The notes below the pieces were generated by a model. The model ran no database searches. It saw only the letters and a program-made list of their open reading frames with translations, and had not been told where the DNA came from. From contig JACNJI010000329.1 in NCBI GenBank assembly GCA_014382645.1, positions 1-11,338 on the forward strand: a DNA stretch of 11,338 nt, in the 5' to 3' direction. This document shows positions 7,072-11,338 of the stretch, one piece after another. Origin of the DNA: Verrucomicrobiota bacterium. Lineage in GTDB: Bacteria; Verrucomicrobiota; Verrucomicrobiia; Opitutales; Seribacteraceae. Positions within the stretch are counted from its first letter, which is position 1, and each line of letters opens with the position of its first letter. Both the position numbers and the translations under genes were made by a program.

Positions 7072-8130
7072 TTAGGATTTGTTGGCAGGATCGCTTTGCG
7101 CGAGAACCGAACCAACGGTGACCTGAACCTTTTCGAGAATCGATTTCGTCAGCTTAGCCATAAGTTCGGGGTTCTCGGACAAAGCCTGCTTGGCCGCCTC
7201 ACGTCCTTGTCCGACGAGTTCTCCCTCGTAGGAAATCCAAGATCCCTTCTTCTCGAGGATTTGATGTTCTACGCCAAGGTCGACAACGGAACCCGTGCGA
7301 GAAATGCCCTCGTTGTACATGATGTCGAACTCACAGGCCGTAAAGGGCGGTGCTACTTTGTTCTTAACTATTTTCACGCGAGTTCGTGAACCGGTGACCG
7401 TGCCATTGGATTCCTTGATTTGGCCGATGCGGCGAATATCCATGCGCACGGAACAGAAAAACTTGAGGGCACGTCCACCGGGCGTGGTTTCGGGACTACC
7501 GAACATCACGCCTATTTTCTCTCGAATTTGGTTGGTGAAGATGCAAACGCATTTAGATTTGGCGATTGCAGCCGTGAGCCTACGCATGGCTTGGCTCATC
7601 ATGCGGGCTTGCAAACCCACCGTGGTGTCACCCATTTGGCCATCCAACTCTTGTCGTGGCACCAGTGCCGCGACCGAATCCAGAACGATGACGTCGATAG
7701 CACCCGACCGGATTAGAGTTTCGGTAATGTTGAGTGCGTCTTCACCACTCTGTGGTTGCGAAATCATAAGGTTGTCTAGGTCCACGCCAACTATCTTGGC
7801 ATATCTTGGGTCGAGAGCATGTTCAACGTCAACGAATACGGCATTTCCACCTTGGCGCTGTGCTTCCGCTATGACACTGAGGCAAAAAGTAGTCTTGCCC
7901 GAGGACTCGGGGCCATAAATCTCTACGGTCCGTCCTCTTGGCAGTCCACCTGCACCCAAGGCTAGATCAATGGCTAAGGAGCCAGTCGAAATCACGGAAA
8001 CATTCATCTTGGTGGCGTCCCCAAGGCGCATCAAGGCTCCCTCGCCAAACTTCTTGTTAATACCGGAAATGGCGAGATCAAGATCGGGGTTGCCGGTAGA
8101 AGATGTTTCTTTAGTTGCTGCCTTCGCCAT
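7072..8130 (-). CDS. recA: Recombinase RecA
   Basis: RecA polymerises on single-stranded DNA, catalyses homologous strand exchange and stimulates LexA self-cleavage in the SOS response. The 352 residues match the usual length. Walker A GPESSGKT lies at 73-80, the Walker B strand VIVLDS at 147-152, loop L1 near 157-167 ([11 protein letters not shown]) and loop L2 near 204-220 ([17 protein letters not shown]). The C-terminal domain starts at about 270. There is no acidic tail of the E. coli kind; the protein ends DPANKS. The ATG at 8130 gives the common MAKAAT-like start, although no Shine-Dalgarno is visible before it. It is the first gene of a tight cluster with mnmE, mnmG and trmB. The upstream gap holds a possible LexA box. 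Confidence 0.98.
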   Translation of the reverse strand: MAKAATKETSSTGNPDLDLAISGINKKFGEGALMRLGDATKMNVSVISTGSLAIDLALGAGGLPRGRTVEIYGPESSGKTTFCLSVIAEAQRQGGNAVFVDVEHALDPRYAKIVGVDLDNLMISQPQSGEDALNITETLIRSGAIDVIVLDSVAALVPRQELDGQMGDTTVGLQARMMSQAMRRLTAAIAKSKCVCIFTNQIREKIGVMFGSPETTPGGRALKFFCSVRMDIRRIGQIKESNGTVTGSRTRVKIVKNKVAPPFTACEFDIMYNEGISRTGSVVDLGVEHQILEKKGSWISYEGELVGQGREAAKQALSENPELMAKLTKSILEKVQVTVGSVLAQSDPANKS

Positions 8131-8150
8131 AATGAAAGGGGGTAGTTGGA

Positions 8151-8179
8151 AATTTAATTTGGATACATGAACATGTGAC
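8151..8179 (-). promoter_or_regulatory. Weak candidate recA promoter with LexA-like box
   Basis: On the minus strand GTCACA (8179-8174) and TAAATT (8156-8151) are spaced by 17 nt; each matches four of six consensus bases. The spacer contains TGGAT-ACAT-GAACA (plus strand, 8160-8173). This matches 7 of 10 positions of the published verrucomicrobial LexA motif TGTTC-N4-GAACA, with one perfect half-site. An operator between the -35 and -10 boxes of recA is the classical SOS layout. The same stretch also contains the interrupted palindrome ACATG-AA-CATGT (8165-8176). The boxes are weak individually; the case rests on their arrangement. Confidence 0.3.
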
Positions 8180-8220
8180 GTTGCCTCTCGGAAGCAAGAT
8201 GTTTTGAAAAAATTCTTCGG

Positions 8221-8234
8221 TTAGTTTAAACTAA
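8221..8234. promoter_or_regulatory. Perfect 14-bp palindrome upstream of recA
   Basis: TTAGTTTAAACTAA reads the same on both strands, with one more G-C pair two bases out (8219 and 8236). It lies about 90 bp before the recA ATG, in a gap between two unrelated transcription units. It has no loop and no following U-run, so it looks more like a binding site for a dimeric regulator than a terminator. It does not match the known LexA motif of this group. The regulator is unknown. Confidence 0.4.
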
Positions 8235-8314
8235 TCTTACAAAAGGCAAGGGGTCGGAAGGATAAAGCCGAGTAAACCCAACAGGGTAGGGGGGGAATTC
8301 TACACGCATGAAAT

Positions 8315-9778
8315 CTAAGCTATTAAATCGTACACGACCTTGCCGTGAACATCGGTTAGGCGATATTTTCGACCTTGGAATTTGTAGGTGAGTCGTTCGT
8401 GATCGAGACCAAGGAGATAAAGTATAGTCGCTTGAAGATCGTGTATGTGCACCTTGTCTCTAGCCACGCGGAAACCAAGGTCATCACTGGCTCCATGAAC
8501 ATATCCAGACTTTACGCCACCACCTGCGAGCATCATAGTGTATACGTCTGGAAAATGGTCGCGACCTAGGTTTTTGCTCCCCGCGGTACGCCCTTCCCTA
8601 AAAGGCGTTCGACCGAATTCACCTCCCCAAACGATTAAGGTGTCTTCAAGGAGACCTCGTCCTTTTAGATCACGTATAAGGGCGGCAACGGGCTTGTCCA
8701 TAGTGGAACATTTTTTTCTGAGACCATTTCCCAAAGCTTCACCAGGACCAGTGCCGTGAAAGTCCCAACCCCAGTCAAAGAGATGGACGAAACGAACACC
8801 TTGCTCGACCAATCGACGAGCCAAAAGGCAATTGTTTGCCAAACTAGTAGCCCCCGGTTGAGCACCATAAGACTCGAGGACATGCTTCGGCTCCTTGCCG
8901 ATATCCATAACTTCGGGCACCGAGGTCTGCATACGGAAGGCCATCTCGTATTGGGCCATTCGCGTGATGGTTTCTGGACTTCCAAGCTCTGCTGACTGTA
9001 TTCGATTGAGATCGTTGAGGGCGTCCAAACCGGCTCTTCGAAGATCACGACTCATGCCTTTGGGGTCAGAGACGTAGAGAACAGGATCCCCCTGGGAACG
9101 GCATTGAACCCCTTGGAAGACGCTCGGGAGGAAACCGTTTCCGAATGAATTTTTTCCGCCATTGGGTTGAACGCCGCTGGAAATAAGAGCGACAAAGCCA
9201 GGCAAGTTCTGGTTTTCAGAACCCAGTCCATAAGTTACCCAGGAGCCCATACTTGGCCGGCCGGCCCTAGGGCTTCCTGTGTAAAGCAGAAGCTCGGCGG
9301 GGGCATGATTGAATTGATCCGTGGTCATTGACTTGATAAATGTCAGGTCATCGGCTAACTTTGCCAACTCGGGAACAGCATCAGAGAACCACAAACCATT
9401 GGCGCCATGTCGTGTGAATTCGTGAGGTGTACCCATGAGCTTGGGGACACCCGATGTGAAAGCAAATCGCTTTCCCTTGAGGTATTCGTCGGGACAATTT
9501 TCTCCTTCCCGTCGTTGAAGTTCTGGCTTATAGTCAAACAGGTCGAGAACTGGAGGAGAGCCCGTCATGTGGAGATAAATAACTCGTTTGGCCTTTGCTG
9601 GAAAATGGGTGTCGCGTGGAAGTTGTGGCGTAGTGGGATCGTAAGAAACATCAGCGTTCAATTGCCTTCTGCCAAGAAGAGCTCCCATCGCGATTCCCCC
9701 AAGACCGATACCCGTAGAACCAAGAAATTGGCGTCGAGTGTTTAGGAGTATATTTTCTATATCAGGCTCAGAACTCAT
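8315..9778 (-). CDS. DUF1501 family protein, Tat-exported
   Basis: The 487-residue protein begins with a twin-arginine signal: TRRQFLG at 14-20 (Arg 15 and 16), followed by a Gly/Ala-rich hydrophobic stretch to about 36, so it should be folded in the cytoplasm and exported. DUF1501 proteins belong to the alkaline-phosphatase/sulfatase-like fold. Family hallmarks seen are HLFDWGWDFHG (about 335-345), VVWGGEFGRTPFREGR-type and GRDHFPDVYTMMLAGGG segments in the C-terminal third, and the ending KFQGRKYRLTDVHGKVV. The catalytic formylglycine Cys/Ser motif of sulfatases (CxPxR) was not seen. Its partner, the DUF1553 protein, lies 23 bp upstream, so they are probably co-transcribed. In Planctomycetes and Verrucomicrobia such pairs are numerous, but substrates are unknown. 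A role in envelope or polysaccharide metabolism is a guess. Confidence 0.9.
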   Translation of the reverse strand: MSSEPDIENILLNTRRQFLGSTGIGLGGIAMGALLGRRQLNADVSYDPTTPQLPRDTHFPAKAKRVIYLHMTGSPPVLDLFDYKPELQRREGENCPDEYLKGKRFAFTSGVPKLMGTPHEFTRHGANGLWFSDAVPELAKLADDLTFIKSMTTDQFNHAPAELLLYTGSPRAGRPSMGSWVTYGLGSENQNLPGFVALISSGVQPNGGKNSFGNGFLPSVFQGVQCRSQGDPVLYVSDPKGMSRDLRRAGLDALNDLNRIQSAELGSPETITRMAQYEMAFRMQTSVPEVMDIGKEPKHVLESYGAQPGATSLANNCLLARRLVEQGVRFVHLFDWGWDFHGTGPGEALGNGLRKKCSTMDKPVAALIRDLKGRGLLEDTLIVWGGEFGRTPFREGRTAGSKNLGRDHFPDVYTMMLAGGGVKSGYVHGASDDLGFRVARDKVHIHDLQATILYLLGLDHERLTYKFQGRKYRLTDVHGKVVYDLIA

Positions 9779-9786
9779 TCTTTATT

Positions 9787-9804
9787 TAAATATAATTATA
9801 TTTA
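9787..9804. repeat. 18-bp all-AT perfect palindrome between the DUF1553 and DUF1501 genes
   Basis: TAAATATAATTATATTTA is a perfect inverted repeat without a loop. It fills most of the 23-bp gap and includes the stop codon of the DUF1553 gene. In RNA it would pair weakly. It could be a binding site, or simply the result of strong AT bias in a short spacer. Confidence 0.35.
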
Positions 9805-11338
9805 TCTTTTAAGGAAAACTTCGTCTAAATTAAGCAAAACATTTCCGACCAAGGTCCATGCGGCAAGTTCGACAGGATTGCCGTCGACCGGCAGTGGCCC
9901 GATGGGATCAGTGGCCATTAGATTCGCGGCATTTAAATCGTCGGCGTAGGTGCTTCGGACTAGTTGATAGAGAGCGAGAAGACGCTGAATTTCGGCGGGC
10001 TTTGGGCGACGGGTAAGACAAAGGCGAAAACCACGAGCAATTTTTGCCTCGAGCGACTCACCAGTTTTGTCCATGAGTCGAGCCAAGGCTTGGGCAGCCT
10101 CAACGTAAACGGGATCATTCATAGTGACGAGGGCTTGTAGAGGAGTATTGGTGGGAGTTCGTCGCACATTACAAACAAAACGATTTGGAGCATCAAACAT
10201 AGCCATGGAAGGGTAGGGATTTGATCTACGCCAATTGACGTAGATGCCTCGGCGGAACTTATCCTCGCCTGCGCTGGTTTTCCAGTCCAAGCCCGGACCG
10301 AAAGCGGCGTTGAGTCCAAGTTTGGGTTGAGGTGGCTTGACGGATGGCCCAAACATCTTGCGGCTCAGAAGTCCCGAAGCGGCAAGTGCATGGTCGCGCA
10401 CCATCTCCGCGGACAATCGTTGCCGGGATCCTCGACTTAAAAGTTCATTGAAGGGATCTTTATCGGTTCGATTCTCGTTCACTTTGGAGGATTGCCGATA
10501 GGTTGCGGAAAGCGCGATAGTCTTGACCAAGGCTTTCAAGTCCCAGTTTAGGCGAACCAATTCAGTGGCAAGCCAATCAAGAAGTTCGGGGTGCGTGGGT
10601 AGTTCTCCCTGAGAACCAAATTCCTCGCTCGTTCGTACAATACCTCGCCCAAACAGGGCTTCCCAGTATCGATTAGCTACCACGCGAGCAGTCAGAGGAT
10701 TTTCATCGGATGCTATCCAACGAGCCATGCCCAGACGATTCATTTTCTCGCCATCGGGTAACGGATGAAAAGCTGATGGCAGTCCCTCGGTCACTTCCTT
10801 GCCCTTGGACAAGAAGTTTCCTCTGATTTGAATGTGGGTCTTGCGATGCTTGTTCACATCCAGCTCTTTCATGATTGGAACTGTCGTCATGGGCTTCATT
10901 TGAAGAGCACTGGCAGAGTGTTCCGCCAACTCCTTTTCGGCCTTTTTCACTTCGGGGCTACCGCTTGAGTAAAAAGACCGGAGCTTTTCATGATGAGCGG
11001 GTGAACGATCTTCCTCCGCCAGCGACAGGATGGCGAAGACATCATTGGGCAGAGCCTTTTCGAGTTTTGGCAAGGATCCGTAGAGCCAAAAGATTTCTTC
11101 GGGAATTGTTTGGGCAAAAGATGGACTTGTAACGCGAATTTTCATGCCCGATTTCTGACTGAGGTCACCAATGAATCGAAAGACGCCTTTCCCCTTGGAA
11201 TTAGGGAGGGGTAGGGCAGTAATTGTTTCTGCTCCATCGAGTGCGAGGGAATGAGAGGGTTTGGGAGTCTTTGTGACCTCCTGACTCCAAACTGGACGTC
11301 TTTTGGCATCAAGTAGATCGATCCGGAACTTCTTGAGG
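9802..11338 (-). CDS. DUF1553 family protein, N-terminal part outside window
   Basis: The frame is open from the right window edge (first full codon at 11337) to TAA at 9802, giving 511 visible residues. The true start lies outside. The first 90 or so visible residues (FRIDLLDAKRRPVWSQEV and on) look like a beta-rich carbohydrate- or ligand-binding-like module often placed before DUF1553. The DUF1553 domain follows, with GMARWIASDENPLTARVVANRYW, LFGRGIVRTSEEFGSQGELP and HPELLDWLATEL, then the conserved NVRRTPTNTPLQALVTMNDP segment and the C-terminal LLNLDEVFLKR ending. In related proteins the missing N-terminal part carries a cytochrome-c-like PSCyt1 domain and DUF1549. Whether it does here cannot be seen. 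Its genomic partner is the DUF1501 gene downstream. Function is unknown. Confidence 0.9.
   Translation of the reverse strand, partial: LKKFRIDLLDAKRRPVWSQEVTKTPKPSHSLALDGAETITALPLPNSKGKGVFRFIGDLSQKSGMKIRVTSPSFAQTIPEEIFWLYGSLPKLEKALPNDVFAILSLAEEDRSPAHHEKLRSFYSSGSPEVKKAEKELAEHSASALQMKPMTTVPIMKELDVNKHRKTHIQIRGNFLSKGKEVTEGLPSAFHPLPDGEKMNRLGMARWIASDENPLTARVVANRYWEALFGRGIVRTSEEFGSQGELPTHPELLDWLATELVRLNWDLKALVKTIALSATYRQSSKVNENRTDKDPFNELLSRGSRQRLSAEMVRDHALAASGLLSRKMFGPSVKPPQPKLGLNAAFGPGLDWKTSAGEDKFRRGIYVNWRRSNPYPSMAMFDAPNRFVCNVRRTPTNTPLQALVTMNDPVYVEAAQALARLMDKTGESLEAKIARGFRLCLTRRPKPAEIQRLLALYQLVRSTYADDLNAANLMATDPIGPLPVDGNPVELAAWTLVGNVLLNLDEVFLKR

Larger units (their letters stand above)
6130..11216 (+). 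repeat. Five copies of GGGTAGGG, all on the plus strand
   Basis: Exact octamers lie at 6130-6137, 6929-6936, 8284-8291, 10211-10218 and 11209-11216. The reverse complement CCCTACCC was not found in the window. About 0.17 copies per strand would be expected by chance in 11.3 kb at even base composition. Four copies are inside genes (two in mnmE, two in the DUF1553 gene) and one is in the gap before recA. The word fits GGGNAGGG, the E. coli KOPS that directs FtsK toward dif. The assignment to FtsK here is an inference. Confidence 0.45.

Noticed and set aside
7295..7918. A 207-codon plus-strand open frame opposite recA
   Set aside because: It lies wholly antisense to a clear recA gene and shows no recognisable domain; it is a shadow of recA codon use.
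8276..8287. ACCC-TGTT-GGGT stem after the DUF1501 gene as a terminator
   Set aside because: The stem is only 4 bp and no run of U follows, so it was not called.
8590..8600. A single GGGAAGGG on the minus strand as an opposing KOPS
   Set aside because: One copy of a variant is not enough to judge; the bias claim concerns the exact GGGTAGGG word.
6207..8709. Isolated GTTCCAC half-sites at 6207-6213, 6305-6311 and (reverse) 8703-8709 as further parS sites
   Set aside because: The second halves do not match the palindrome, and a few 7-mers of this kind are expected by chance in 11 kb.
1..11338. DnaA boxes, tRNA genes, CRISPR repeats or insertion sequence ends
   Set aside because: No convincing matches were seen by eye on either strand.

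Overview
The window reads as part of a bacterial chromosome, most likely from the Planctomycetes-Verrucomicrobia-Chlamydiae group and best matching Verrucomicrobiota. This assignment is an inference. It rests on a paired DUF1553/DUF1501 locus (typical of Planctomycetes and Verrucomicrobia), the style of RecA and of the short ATP synthase delta subunit, moderate GC content, and many genes without a clear Shine-Dalgarno sequence. All eleven genes lie on the minus strand, so transcription runs from right to left. No rRNA, tRNA, CRISPR array, insertion sequence or prophage gene was seen, and no gap between genes exceeds about 185 bases.

Layout in transcription order. (1) 11337-9802, a DUF1553-family protein whose N-terminal part lies outside the window. 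23 bp later comes 9778-8315, a Tat-exported DUF1501 protein. (2) A 184-bp gap holds the candidate recA control region: a weak promoter with a degenerate LexA-like box in its spacer, and a separate perfect 14-bp palindrome. (3) 8130-3149 is a tight cluster of recA, mnmE, mnmG and trmB, joining DNA repair to two tRNA modification pathways (the wobble uridine modification by MnmE-MnmG and m7G46 by TrmB). All three tRNA genes appear to start with GTG. (4) A 132-bp gap with a good sigma-70-like promoter leads into (5) 3016-1, the F1Fo ATP synthase operon atpB-atpE-atpF-atpH-atpA, in canonical order and cut inside atpA by the window edge. No atpI lies before atpB.

The most interesting signals are sites rather than genes. 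The mnmG coding sequence carries two ParB-type parS palindromes centred 27 bp apart. One is a perfect 14-bp parS core and the other differs by one base. They encode an extra His-rich segment in MnmG, so this gene probably doubles as an origin-proximal centromere. The octamer GGGTAGGG occurs five times, always on the plus strand, and fits the E. coli FtsK-orienting (KOPS) consensus GGGNAGGG. Smaller oddities are hairpins on both sides of atpE, a c subunit with a very short C-terminal helix, a delta subunit of only 132 residues, and mnmG ending in TAA-TGA-TAG in frame with the following trmB.
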